Positions 8,634-17,102 of a stretch of DNA of 64,000 nt are shown here, piece by piece. A program made the translations under genes and the position numbers. Position 1 is the first letter of the stretch. Each line of letters starts with the position of its first letter. The notes under the pieces are model-generated. The model had not been told where the DNA came from, did not search any database, and worked only from the letters and a program-made list of their open reading frames with translations. Source of the DNA: Ruegeria sp. ANG-S4 (GTDB lineage Bacteria; Pseudomonadota; Alphaproteobacteria; Rhodobacterales; Rhodobacteraceae); contig NZ_JWLK01000002.1 of assembly GCF_000814005.1 (NCBI RefSeq), positions 558,001 through 622,000 of the forward strand. Direction: 5' to 3'.

Positions 8634-9890
8634 TCAGGCGAAGCCCTGGCGTTTCTTCCACTCGGCCTCAAGTTCCAGGATCTGATCCCAGCTTGACGTG
8701 TGGAAATCGGTGATGAACGGCTCCTGTGGTGTCGTGACACCATAACCGACCGCATAACCAACCAAAGTGTTGTCTTCGGCGCGCATGGTCAGCGTACCGT
8801 CAACGCCGAACGGCGATTGGATCGTGCGTCCTTTGATTGCCTCAGCCAGCTGGTTTGGATCGTCGGTCCCGACTTCCTTCAGTGCTTCGACAATGAATGT
8901 CGCGCCTGTCGCATTTTCCCACGACCAGTTGGTGGGCAGGCTGCCCGAGTTGGCAACATAAGCGTCGTAGAATGCGTTGTTTTCCGGTGTGTTTGGAACA
9001 GATTTGTTGTAGCGGTTTCCGCTGCGCAAACCTTCTGGCAGCTGCTCAACCGCCTTCAGTACCGGATAGTCGCCAAGATTGACCGAGAACGTCTCCATCT
9101 GGCCGAACAGCGCATACAGGTTGGCCTGGTCGATGAACGACACCAGATCGCCCCCCCAAAGCGCAGAATAAAGCGCGTCGGGCTTCCATTGCAGAATGCG
9201 CGTAATGACTTCGGTAAAGTCGGGCTGGAACAGCTTTGGCCATGCTTCGCCGATCACTTCGATATCACCGTTGAAGTACTGGGCGTATTCCATGAACTCT
9301 GCGGTGGTGGTGCGCCCATAGGCATAATCGGGCGAACATGTGACCCAGCGCTTGAGCCCTTTCTCTTTGGCGATTTCGGCGGCATATGCGCCACCACCAA
9401 TCGCGTCGTGAATACCCTGCCGCGCAGAGCGGAAGGCTGTTGGCACATGCAGTTTCGGGTCCGCCGACAGCGGCGTGGCTTCGGAAACCGTGTGCAGACA
9501 CAAGGCGCCAAGGCCACGGATCACTTCCTGTACGGCAAACGATCCACTTGAGGCTTCGGCATCAATGATAATGTTGCAGCCTTCACCGTTCACAAGGTCC
9601 CGTACCGTCTTTGCGGCCTCTTCCGGCTTGGCCCGGCTGTCGCGTGTGATCAGTTCGATCTCGCGACCGTCCAATCCGCCTTGTGCGTTGAATTCGTCAA
9701 ACACAAGCTTCGCACCAGCGACCGAGCTTTCGCCAAGGATTGAAACCACGCCCGACAGGATGGTGGGCATCCCAACTTTGATGGTATCGGCGGCCTGTGC
9801 TTTCAGAATACCCGGCGCAGCAAGCGGTACGCTTGCCATGGCGCTCGTCGCCAAAAAACGACGGCGGGAAATTTTGTTCCTTACACTCAT
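8634..9890 (-). CDS. Periplasmic binding protein of branched-chain-type ABC transporter, Tat signal
   Basis: A 418-residue solute-binding protein of the type 1 fold (LivJ/Peripla_BP_6). The N-terminus MSVRNKISRRRFLATSAMAS carries a twin-arginine motif (SRRRFL) and a hydrophobic stretch ending near AQA, so it is probably exported folded by Tat. The mature part starts with DTIKVGMPTILSGVVSILGES and has FDEFNAQGGLDGREIELI. The start has AGGGAGG upstream on the minus strand. It is the first gene of the ten-gene operon and is preceded by a palindromic operator. The binding pocket cannot be read well enough to name a substrate. Confidence 0.92.
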   Translation of the reverse strand: MSVRNKISRRRFLATSAMASVPLAAPGILKAQAADTIKVGMPTILSGVVSILGESSVAGAKLVFDEFNAQGGLDGREIELITRDSRAKPEEAAKTVRDLVNGEGCNIIIDAEASSGSFAVQEVIRGLGALCLHTVSEATPLSADPKLHVPTAFRSARQGIHDAIGGGAYAAEIAKEKGLKRWVTCSPDYAYGRTTTAEFMEYAQYFNGDIEVIGEAWPKLFQPDFTEVITRILQWKPDALYSALWGGDLVSFIDQANLYALFGQMETFSVNLGDYPVLKAVEQLPEGLRSGNRYNKSVPNTPENNAFYDAYVANSGSLPTNWSWENATGATFIVEALKEVGTDDPNQLAEAIKGRTIQSPFGVDGTLTMRAEDNTLVGYAVGYGVTTPQEPFITDFHTSSWDQILELEAEWKKRQGFA

Positions 9891-9902
9891 TGCATTCCTC
9901 CC

Positions 9903-9927
9903 TTATGGTCAGATTGTCCGACCATAA
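9903..9927. promoter_or_regulatory. Palindromic operator, GntR/FadR-like, proximal site
   Basis: The arms TTATGGTC (9903-9910) and GACCATAA (9920-9927) are perfect inverted repeats. Inside lies TTGTCCGACCA (9914-9924), which fits the TNGTNNNACNA pattern bound by FadR-subfamily GntR regulators. It abuts the ribosome binding site of the binding-protein gene, a position suited to repression. Confidence 0.65.
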
Positions 9928-10053
9928 TTACGAAATAACGCGATGATGAGATTCTGTCAAACATAGATTTTCCCAAAAACCGGCTACATTCTCGCGGTAA
10001 TATGCTGATTCCGGCCCTCGAAGAGCAATTTTCGGAACTTTGAATTTCGTATG

Positions 10054-10066
10054 ATAGTCCGACTAT
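10054..10066. promoter_or_regulatory. Palindromic operator, GntR/FadR-like, distal site
   Basis: ATAGTC-C-GACTAT is a perfect 13-bp palindrome about a central base and contains TAGTCCGACTA, an exact fit to TNGTNNNACNA. It lies 164 bp upstream of the binding-protein start and 127 bp upstream of the proximal site, so two-site binding or looping is possible. Confidence 0.6.
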
Positions 10067-10245
10067 AAAAGGGCGTTACAATCTCGCCCAATCACAAAAA
10101 GCGCATTCAATTCAAATTGTTTCGGCGAACACGGAACCCAAGATTGCGAAGCTTTTCGGGTTCAATTCAAAGACCCGCAAAGTTTGCAAGTTGGGAAAGC
10201 TGCGCCCCTCAGGTATGTCGAAAAGCGTTGGTGCCAGAGTAAGGT

Positions 10246-11406
10246 CTAGCCAGCGTTTTCGAGGATGGAACAATAGTTCGCGACACCAGAACCACCCATG
10301 TTGAAAACAAGACCCAAGCCAGGATTCTGTACCTGCATCTCTCCGGCGTTCCCCGTCAATTGCTGGGCGGCCAGGACGTGCATTGATACACCTGTTGCGC
10401 CGACTGGATGGCCCTTCGCCTTCAGTCCGCCAGACAGGTTTACCGGAAGCGCTCCATCAGAAAGCACCATGCCCTCTTCAATGGCTCGTGCGCCCTGCCC
10501 TTTTGAAACGAGACCCAGTGCCTCGTAGATCAAAAGCTCAGCGATCGTGAAACAGTCATGTACTTCCGCAAAACTCAGGTCCGACAAAGTGACGCCCGCT
10601 TGGTCCATCGCTTGCGCGATGGCCGTTGCGGGACCCTCGAAGGCCAGAATGTCCCGTTTGGACATTGGCAGGAAATCGTTGACATGAGTGGCCGCGCGAA
10701 ACCCGACCTGATGCGGCTTGGTTTTGGCGACATCTTCTGACGTCAATATCAACGCCGCCGCCCCATCAGAGATCAGCGAACAATCAGTCATTCGCAATGG
10801 CGCGGCAATCATCAGGTTTTTTTCCGAAACCGTATTACAAGCCTCGAAGCCGATGTCCTTTTGAAGATGCGCCAGTGGATTCTTCAGAGCATTGGCATGG
10901 TTTTTTGCCGCAATTCGAGCCAATGCAGCGCTTTGGTCGCCATACTTCTGGAAATAGGCCTCGGCAAAACGCGCGAAAATCTGCGGAAACGAGACGCCTG
11001 CCTCTTCTGCCTGATAGGACGCGCTCGCAAGAGCCCTTGTCACGCCTTCGGTTGATTGCGAGGTCATCTTCTCCGCCCCAATCACCAGCGCACATTTTAC
11101 AGTCCCGGCTGATACCGCGCTCATCGCCGAATACAAGGCAGCGCTGCCAGAGGCGCAGGCGTTTTCCACGCGCGTTGCGGGTGTGAAACGAAGATCTGGA
11201 TGCGCCCCAAGCGCAAGCGAAGACGCAAACCCGTCAGGGGTCAGGCCGGCGTTGAAATTCCCCAGCCAAATCCCGTCGATGTCCCGTGCGTCAACCTCGG
11301 CGTGATCCATGGCCTCGGCAGTGACCTTCACGATCAGATCCTCAAGGCTCAGACCATCCAATCGTCCAAACTGGGTATGCGCCCATCCAACAATTCTAGG
11401 TTTCAT
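10246..11406 (-). CDS. Thiolase (SCP2/acetyl-CoA acetyltransferase-like)
   Basis: A 386-residue thiolase-fold enzyme. The nucleophilic Cys lies in RVENACASGSAAL, the His in EVHDCF and the C-terminal active-site loop is GGLKAKGHPVGATG. It belongs to the group between classical thiolases and SCP2-type proteins, which cleave branched or unusual 3-oxoacyl-CoA. GGTTAAGGAG precedes the ATG at 11406. The gene follows dctM by 61 bp on the same strand and is probably the last gene of the TRAP operon. It could supply the final beta-oxidation step for the pathway in the neighbouring operon. Confidence 0.9.
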   Translation of the reverse strand: MKPRIVGWAHTQFGRLDGLSLEDLIVKVTAEAMDHAEVDARDIDGIWLGNFNAGLTPDGFASSLALGAHPDLRFTPATRVENACASGSAALYSAMSAVSAGTVKCALVIGAEKMTSQSTEGVTRALASASYQAEEAGVSFPQIFARFAEAYFQKYGDQSAALARIAAKNHANALKNPLAHLQKDIGFEACNTVSEKNLMIAAPLRMTDCSLISDGAAALILTSEDVAKTKPHQVGFRAATHVNDFLPMSKRDILAFEGPATAIAQAMDQAGVTLSDLSFAEVHDCFTIAELLIYEALGLVSKGQGARAIEEGMVLSDGALPVNLSGGLKAKGHPVGATGVSMHVLAAQQLTGNAGEMQVQNPGLGLVFNMGGSGVANYCSILENAG

Positions 11407-11467
11407 AGGGATTCTCCTTAACCTTCGGATACGGGGGTGGAATTCGGTGAATTCAATTGATCACGGT

Positions 11468-12742
11468 CTACAAAAGCGAAACCGCAAACAAGACGATCGG
11501 GTCGAACAACGTGATCAGCATGACCGAGAACAGCATGATCAGAAGGAAGGGCAATACTCCTGTCGCCACATCCCGCATTGACGCCTGTCCGACCGATTGG
11601 ATGACGAACAGGTTCAGACCAACAGGCGGAGTGATCAACGCGCATTCGATCATGATGACGAAGAAAATTCCGAACCAGATCACGTCGATCCCCAGTATCG
11701 CCAAAGACCCTGCCAGCACGGGAACCATGATGAGCATCATCGAGAGTGCCTCAAGAAACAGGCCCATGATCAGCAAAACCAGCGCTACGATGACGATAAA
11801 GGTCGTCGGGCTGTGCACGTTCTCTGAAATCAATTGACTGACATCTTGCGGCACGCGCCACAAAGCGATGGCTTTGCCAAAAACCTTTGCGCCCGCAACG
11901 ATCAGCAATATGGAAACGGACGTGACCATTGCCCGCCACGCCGCCGCCTTCAACCCTGAAAACGTCAGGCTTCTGAGCACTACGGCAGTCACGAAGATCG
12001 CCCCTCCGAACCCGATCGCGGCCGCTTCGGTCGGGGTGAACCACCCCCGATAGATGCCCGCAAGAACAAACAACGCAAGCAATGCGGTTGGTGCCGCCCG
12101 CCACGCGGTTTTTCTTTTGGTGGTCCAGCTCGCAGGCTCTGACGCTGAATAGCCTTCTGACCGCAGCGCATAGAAAACCGAATAGGCAATGAACAAAGCC
12201 ACAAGCAGAAGTCCGGGCCCGATCCCAGCTGTAAACAGCTTCAGGATCGAGGTTTCGGTGATCACCCCATAGATGATCAGAATAATGCTCGGCGGGATCA
12301 GGATACCCAACGTTCCGCCCGCTGCCAGCAATCCAAGCACAAACCGCCGGGGGTACCCGCGGCTTGTCATTTCCGGAATTGCAACGGTGCCGACTGTCGC
12401 TGCGGTTGCAACCGATGATCCCGATATTGCAGCAAAAATTGCACAGCTGATAACGGTCGCAACAGCAAGCCCACCGGGCCAGTGACCCACCCAGGCCTGA
12501 ACCGCGGCAAACAGATCATTGCCGACTCGACCCTCCAGCAGAATATTGGACATCAGCAGAAACAGAGGCACTGCAAGCAATACGAAGGAATCCATTGAGG
12601 AAAATAGGCCCAGTGGCGCAAGGGCGAGCGAAAAGTCACCAAGATACAGCAGAGCAAGGCCAAGACCCATCAGGGTGAATGCCACCGGAATCCCCAGCAG
12701 CAATGGCACCAACAGCCCAAGGATGATCAGGAAAGTGGTCAT
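11468..12742 (-). CDS. dctM: TRAP transporter large permease DctM
   Basis: A 424-residue membrane protein of the DctM family with about twelve hydrophobic segments. Typical stretches are ISGSSVATAATVGTVAIPEM, GILIPPSIILIIYGVITETS and the C-terminal ITPPVGLNLFVIQSVG. It couples Na+ flow to import of an acid delivered by DctP. It starts 2 bp after the dctQ stop. The membrane part is conventional; substrate is unknown. Confidence 0.94.
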   Translation of the reverse strand: MTTFLIILGLLVPLLLGIPVAFTLMGLGLALLYLGDFSLALAPLGLFSSMDSFVLLAVPLFLLMSNILLEGRVGNDLFAAVQAWVGHWPGGLAVATVISCAIFAAISGSSVATAATVGTVAIPEMTSRGYPRRFVLGLLAAGGTLGILIPPSIILIIYGVITETSILKLFTAGIGPGLLLVALFIAYSVFYALRSEGYSASEPASWTTKRKTAWRAAPTALLALFVLAGIYRGWFTPTEAAAIGFGGAIFVTAVVLRSLTFSGLKAAAWRAMVTSVSILLIVAGAKVFGKAIALWRVPQDVSQLISENVHSPTTFIVIVALVLLIMGLFLEALSMMLIMVPVLAGSLAILGIDVIWFGIFFVIMIECALITPPVGLNLFVIQSVGQASMRDVATGVLPFLLIMLFSVMLITLFDPIVLFAVSLL

Positions 12743-12744
12743 GT

Positions 12745-13242
12745 CTAGTGATCCTTGAGTTCATTCAGGCGCGAGATGTCCTGACCGCGCAGGCAGGACA
12801 CCAGTTCGTGAAGCGTGCGGATCACGATCAAGAACATCGAAACAGGAATGGCCGCGTCAAACAGCCAGGACGGCATGTTGAACATGCTGCCGGTGGTCTT
12901 TTGGCTTTCGAACGATGACAAGGCCAGCGGGGCGGATGTGTACAAAATCACTGCTGCGCAAGCCAAAGCGAACAGCAGGGATATTGCGTATAGCGCTCTC
13001 TGCACGGGGGCGCTCACGTGTTCCGTGACGATCGTTACCGAGATATGGGCACCGCCTTGAAAGAGAAACGCCGCCCCTCCGAAGACGGACCAGACAAAGA
13101 GGAGCCTTGCGATCTCCTCGACCCAAATGGTCGGTGCGTTGAAAAAGTATCTTGCGATGACTTCGAACACGATCAATACGCCAAGGACAAAAAACGCCAC
13201 GGTCGCGCAAGCCGCAAAGATGCGATCCAGATAGGTCAGCAT
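12745..13242 (-). CDS. dctQ: TRAP transporter small permease DctQ
   Basis: A protein of about 165 residues with four hydrophobic segments and the DctQ signature FEVIARYFFNAPTIWVEEIARLL, here split across the second helix region. The open frame reaches a TTG at 13278, but the ATG at 13242 (MLTYLDRIFAAC) with GGAATTT upstream is preferred, since it starts just before the first helix. It sits between dctP and dctM. Confidence 0.9.
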   Translation of the reverse strand: MLTYLDRIFAACATVAFFVLGVLIVFEVIARYFFNAPTIWVEEIARLLFVWSVFGGAAFLFQGGAHISVTIVTEHVSAPVQRALYAISLLFALACAAVILYTSAPLALSSFESQKTTGSMFNMPSWLFDAAIPVSMFLIVIRTLHELVSCLRGQDISRLNELKDH

Positions 13243-13268
13243 GCCAAATTCCAACTTGAGTTCAGGTT

Positions 13269-13291
13269 GGGCGGCCAACAGGCAGCCGCCC
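13269..13291 (-). terminator. Intercistronic hairpin between dctP and dctQ
   Basis: GGGCGGC (13269-13275) pairs perfectly with GCCGCCC (13285-13291) in the gap after the dctP stop. It has no T-run and probably protects or partly terminates the dctP message, as is common where a binding-protein gene precedes permease genes. Confidence 0.55.
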
Positions 13292-13300
13292 AGTTCCGTT

Positions 13301-14311
13301 TCATTTCAGGTTTTCAGCAGCGTTCAGCACTTCGGTGCCAAGCGTCCCGGAATTTGCCGCCCATTGCTCGATCACCGGCATTGATGCATCTTTCCAGGCC
13401 GCCAGTTCGTCGGCATTTGGGCGGTAGACGGTCATTCCCTGCGTTTCGGCCTCTGCAAGGATTTCCGCATGCAAGGCCGAGGCCGCCTCACGCATGTCAA
13501 TCTCTGCCACCCGCGCGGCAGCTGAAATCGCCTCGCGTTGGCCATCGGTCAGGCCACGCCAGAACGCGTCGTTGATCACGACAATGAACTCGATATTCGC
13601 GTGGTTCGTTATCGTGACATGATCCATCACTTCCCAAAGGCTGCGCGACCTCAACGACCCTATGCCTGTCATGCCGACATCAACGGTCCCCCGTTGATAG
13701 GCAAGGAACTGTTCAGACCCTGAAATGACGGTTGGTACGCCTTCGACGGTCTGGATCCAATCGCCCAACGTCTTTCCGAATACGCGCACTTTCTTGTTTT
13801 TGATCGCGTCGGGATGGGCCATCGGGCCGCCATTCGACAACAGAACAACAGGACCGTTGGTTTGCCACCACAGGACCCTAGAACCTGTTTCAAGAATTGC
13901 GTTGTCGATCAACCCGCGCACATCGCTGGAAGGATCAACCGCCAGCGCTTGTTTCTCTTCCGAAGGGAACAAAAACGGCATGTAGAAGACATCTACGGCG
14001 GGAATTTCACCTGCATAGGTTGTCAGGGATGCGATGCCCATTTCAAGGACGCCGTTTCCAATGGCTTCGGGAACTTCCTTGTCGCGAAACAACTGGGCCG
14101 AGTCGTAAATCTCGACCTCGATGTCCGAGTTGGCCTCCAGCTCTTTCTGAAAGATCAACAGGTTCTGACCAAAATTGCTCTTGAGCGGTGTCTGCATTGT
14201 GACCCGCAAAACCGTCCCATCGGCTGAATAGGCAGCCGGTGCCATCAGCCCCGCCGCACAAATTGCCGACACAGCAAAAGTCGCCACTCGCCGCTTGAGT
14301 GTTGAGATCAT
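13301..14311 (-). CDS. dctP: TRAP transporter solute-binding protein DctP
   Basis: A 336-residue periplasmic protein. The frame is open to 14398, but the ATG at 14311 (MISTLKRRVATFAVSAICAA) gives a clear Sec signal peptide ending near AYSA and has GGGAGG just upstream. The mature part shows LRVTMQTPLKSNFGQNLLIF, the ligand-Arg motif KKVRVFGKTLGDWIQTVEG and GTVDVGMTGIGSL. The shape fits the DctP family. It is the first gene of the dctPQM-thiolase operon and is driven from a promoter region shared with the divergent gene at 14420. Confidence 0.92.
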   Translation of the reverse strand: MISTLKRRVATFAVSAICAAGLMAPAAYSADGTVLRVTMQTPLKSNFGQNLLIFQKELEANSDIEVEIYDSAQLFRDKEVPEAIGNGVLEMGIASLTTYAGEIPAVDVFYMPFLFPSEEKQALAVDPSSDVRGLIDNAILETGSRVLWWQTNGPVVLLSNGGPMAHPDAIKNKKVRVFGKTLGDWIQTVEGVPTVISGSEQFLAYQRGTVDVGMTGIGSLRSRSLWEVMDHVTITNHANIEFIVVINDAFWRGLTDGQREAISAAARVAEIDMREAASALHAEILAEAETQGMTVYRPNADELAAWKDASMPVIEQWAANSGTLGTEVLNAAENLK

Positions 14312-14333
14312 TTTTTCCTCCCTTATTGTCGTA

Positions 14334-14353
14334 TAGTCCGACAGTTCGACTGT
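14334..14353. promoter_or_regulatory. Overlapping GntR/FadR-like operators in the dctP divergent promoter
   Basis: TAGTCCGACAG (14334-14344) repeats the GTCCGAC core found upstream of the ABC operon, and the overlapping ACAGTTCGACTGT (14341-14353) is a palindrome around TCG. On the minus strand, TTGTCA, a 17-base spacer and GACTAT form a possible -35/-10 pair for dctP that overlaps both elements. On the plus strand TTGACA lies at 14355-14360. Confidence 0.6.
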
Positions 14354-14419
14354 ATTGACAAACAGGATAGCCGATGTCAAGCATCCTCGACCTGACAATT
14401 CGAAAGGGAGAAACGCGCC

Positions 14420-15259
14420 GTGGATTCAACTAAAACTGATGTCAGGGTCGGGTTTGACTTTCCCATCGATCATCCGCGCGCCCAATTTCTGCAGGCCGCT
14501 GTTTCAAATCGCGACCAATCCCCGCCCGCCGTCATGAACCCGTCAGGAGTGATCTATCCGGGCGTCGAAACCATCAGTGCCGTTGAACGCGGCAAGTTGG
14601 ATTTCGGATGGATAAACTTTTGCCACCTCGAACTTTTAGCCCCGGAGTTAAGGGGACTGCACGCACCCTTTGCGCTTAAAGATAAACAGATGAAAACGTC
14701 GGAGCAGCGACGAGACTACCTTAACACGGTCAATTCCGCGTTGGCCCACTCGCCGTTTCAAATTGCTGCAGTCATGCGCGGCGCGGACCAGGTTTTCTGC
14801 TTCGAAAATCCGCTGGACCTGCGCGAAAGCCGTTTCGCGGACCTCCGGATCAGGGTTGCAGGTGCAGGGATGTACGAGGAAGTGGTCAGCGCATTGGGCG
14901 CCACGCCAGCTGTCGCATCAATTGTATCAGCGGCAGATCTCTGCACCGCAAATGGCGTTGATGGTGCCTTCACCTCGCCCGGCGCCTGGAGCGTGCTTTT
15001 CAGGAAACATTTCCGACACGTCTATCTGATCGAAAACCTGATGATGATCACCTACGTCCTTCTGATGCGAAAGGAAGACTTATCGACCCCGTGGGCGCAA
15101 CCCGTGATGCAAGCCAACCACGAGCTGGTAACCGAAAACTGGGAAACGATGCGCAGACAGGATTTGGAAATTATCGACACGATGTGCACCCAGACAGACG
15201 GTTCGTTTACCTGCATCGAAGCAACCGACGCGGAACTTGAGCGCCTGAACGAGATTTAG
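14420..15259 (+). CDS. DctP-like protein without signal peptide
   Basis: A 279-residue protein that aligns by eye with the mature part of TRAP solute-binding proteins: VRVGFDFPIDHPRAQFLQAA, YPGVETISAVERGKLDFGW, FADLRIRVAGAGMYEEVV and SALGATP. The start is GTG 14420 with AAGGGAG nine bases upstream. An in-frame TGA at 14393-14395 rules out a longer form, so there is no signal peptide and the protein should stay in the cytoplasm. It is divergent from dctP and shares its operator region. It may be a cytoplasmic binder or sensor of the transported acid, or a relative recruited as an enzyme. Function is not known. Confidence 0.8.
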   Translation: MDSTKTDVRVGFDFPIDHPRAQFLQAAVSNRDQSPPAVMNPSGVIYPGVETISAVERGKLDFGWINFCHLELLAPELRGLHAPFALKDKQMKTSEQRRDYLNTVNSALAHSPFQIAAVMRGADQVFCFENPLDLRESRFADLRIRVAGAGMYEEVVSALGATPAVASIVSAADLCTANGVDGAFTSPGAWSVLFRKHFRHVYLIENLMMITYVLLMRKEDLSTPWAQPVMQANHELVTENWETMRRQDLEIIDTMCTQTDGSFTCIEATDAELERLNEI

Positions 15260-15995
15260 CATTTGATGTAAAGGGGCTGGGAAAGATTTTTAAGGGTTCA
15301 CTTGTGAATCCGGAACATGGTCCTTTCGCTATCATTTCGGGCACCCATCTTGTTGAAGCAACTTTATTTAATGATCATTATTAGAGTTTTTTGCGCACTA
15401 CCTTGGCCTACCGACTTGGACCGCCTCAACACTCATTGAAGTGATTTTTGACCAATTTCAGTTTCGTAGCTGCCCGTATCTGAGTTTGGCGTTGCAAGCT
15501 CGGCTCTAGGTCAATGCGCGTCAGCGTCCACACCGCGCGTGAACGGCGATACGCCCATCATGTATGCCGCCCCGGTAATCCACACGTGACTTCGTCGCAG
15601 CGCCCTCCCCTGCCCTAACGCGGCGGCGCATGCCGATCGTTCGACCAGGACAAACTAGATGATCAATCGGCTTGTGCGTTTAGCCGCATATGTGGTTCGC
15701 AGAGTCAGAACCGCACATATCACCAACACCGTAGCAAACTTGCTTTCTTCAATCAGCGCCATCGCTTTGACATTCTGAGTTAGAGTTCCACCCGGAATTA
15801 CACTCGAAAGCGAAACGGAGTCGCCTTTCGCCTTAAGCCGCTGCACGCCAGTTCAGCCGCGCTGTCCATTCCGGGGCGCGTCCACGTCAACCCTTGTCGC
15901 TGCTCTCAACGCGCGACGCCTGCCCTGCCCTACCATCAAATGAAAAAGGCGCCGAACACCTGGGCGCCTTTTTCCTATCTGACTGTCTAAAGATC
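15260..15995. other. Gene-poor region left of parB
   Basis: About 735 bp without a convincing gene. A weak hairpin GGGTTCAC-TT-GTGAATCC at 15294-15311 may end the DctP-like transcript. A perfect 12-bp palindrome TAATGATCATTA lies at 15369-15380 in AT-rich sequence. An imperfect inverted repeat around 15690-15722 (ATATGTG arms) and a 63-codon minus-strand frame at 15655-15846 are present, but nothing supports expression. The region probably marks the border between the catabolic island and the replication module. Confidence 0.5.
15943..15973. terminator. Bidirectional rho-independent terminator after parB
   Basis: AAAAAGGCGCC (15943-15953) and GGCGCCTTTTT (15963-15973) form a perfect hairpin flanked by A and T runs, so it can act on both strands. 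It lies 23 bp past the parB stop and most likely ends the parAB transcript. Confidence 0.85.
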
Positions 15996-16009
15996 TTACC
16001 CGTGGGTAA
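15996..16009. repeat. Candidate parS site 1
   Basis: TTACCCGTGGGTAA, a near-perfect palindrome identical to the copy at 17409 and differing in one base from the copy at 18504. It overlaps the end and stop codon of parB. Confidence 0.75.
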
Positions 16010-17102
16010 TATCTTCCTCTTCACGCAGGTCATCAATCAATGTGGCGATTGCCTGTTCGAGCTTCGCCCGGTCCACGCGCGTAAAATCCAGATTGTACCG
16101 CACCTCCATGCGCCCACTGGAAGCAGAGCATTTTGCGATCCCTGCCCGGCCGGGAACCTGAAACGTTGTCTTGGCCCGCCTCGGTTTTTCTGCGCTTTGC
16201 GCCCGTGGCTTCGCATCACCTTCTGCCTCACGCGTCAGGAAACTGCGCAAAATAGCCAATTCTTGCGCACTATCGCGATCGGGCTCTTTTAAAAGTGCGG
16301 TGCTGAGTTGGCGTATCAGACCCGGCTCACCGTCCAGCTTTCGCTTTAGATCCACACCCACGTTGCGCGGGATTTCATTGGGGTGCTCCAGCACTTTGTC
16401 TAGCATCATGAGCAAACTGGCAAAAGCGCGGATATAGCTGCGCTTTGTGTAACTGGCCGATTTAAACAAGACCGTCACAGCCTTATCCACGTCCTGGCAA
16501 TCATTTGCCGGGTCTTCAGCGTAGGCTCGCGCCAAGGCCCCCATTTCGGCAAATGAGATATCCTTGCGGATCAGGTTCTCATCAACCATGCGCCGATAAC
16601 TGTCGTCAAGATTGGCCGCATCCGAAATGCCGGCTGGAATCTGCGCGTAACCGGAATCGCCGGTTTCTTCCAACAATGCCCGATACGCAGAAAGACGCCG
16701 CATGCCCTGGATCAAATCAAACCGGCCATCTGCACGGCGCTCAACACGGATTGGATTGGACAGGCCGATGTCCTGAATGGAGGCCTTCAACTCATCCAAC
16801 TCCGGATCTGGGCCAGGCTTTCGATCACGCGTCAGCTTTTCGCTGACCACTTTTTTAAGATCGATGTGTTCTGTCACCAATCCCTCGGAGCGCAAGCGAA
16901 CCAATTCATGGGCCAGCCGATCGTTTTCGACCCGAATGGCATCTTCGGTGGATTGTTGATCCTTGAGCGCCTCAGCGTTTTCTGAAATTGCTGCCGCCAT
17001 CGGGCCGCGCCGTTTTTCAAGCACCTTGTCAGGCACTTTTCCTACTGGGATATCCTCCATAGCCGGCAAGTCGATATCGAACATTCTGCGTTTACGGCTC
17101 AT
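15996..17102 (-). CDS. parB: Plasmid partition protein ParB
   Basis: A 368-residue ParB-family centromere-binding protein. The central region has LDELKASIQDIGLSNPIRVE, then RFDLIQGMRRLSAYRALLEE (the CTP/ParB box region, here GMRRLSA in place of the canonical GERRWRA) and a helix-turn-helix region around NLIRKDISFAEMGALARAYAE. The N-terminus MSRKRRMFDIDLP is basic. It overlaps the parA stop by 4 bp. The last codons and stop (I-T-H-G-stop) coincide with a 14-bp palindrome that is a candidate ParB binding site. Confidence 0.88.
   Translation of the reverse strand: MSRKRRMFDIDLPAMEDIPVGKVPDKVLEKRRGPMAAAISENAEALKDQQSTEDAIRVENDRLAHELVRLRSEGLVTEHIDLKKVVSEKLTRDRKPGPDPELDELKASIQDIGLSNPIRVERRADGRFDLIQGMRRLSAYRALLEETGDSGYAQIPAGISDAANLDDSYRRMVDENLIRKDISFAEMGALARAYAEDPANDCQDVDKAVTVLFKSASYTKRSYIRAFASLLMMLDKVLEHPNEIPRNVGVDLKRKLDGEPGLIRQLSTALLKEPDRDSAQELAILRSFLTREAEGDAKPRAQSAEKPRRAKTTFQVPGRAGIAKCSASSGRMEVRYNLDFTRVDRAKLEQAIATLIDDLREEEDITHG

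Larger units (their letters stand above)
9891..10245. promoter_or_regulatory. Regulatory intergenic region upstream of the ABC/CoA operon
   Basis: A 355-bp gene-free stretch between the thiolase stop and the binding-protein start, with both genes on the minus strand. It holds two GTCCGAC palindromes (listed separately), an AGGGAGG ribosome binding site at about 9896-9903 on the minus strand, and an exact 11-bp direct repeat TTCAATTCAAA at 10106-10116 and 10161-10171. I see no convincing intrinsic terminator for the thiolase transcript and no small gene. Confidence 0.6.

Noticed and set aside
15655-15846. 63-codon minus-strand frame in the gap left of parB
   Set aside because: It has one hydrophobic stretch but no ribosome binding site, no recognisable motif and no neighbour on its strand that would support expression.
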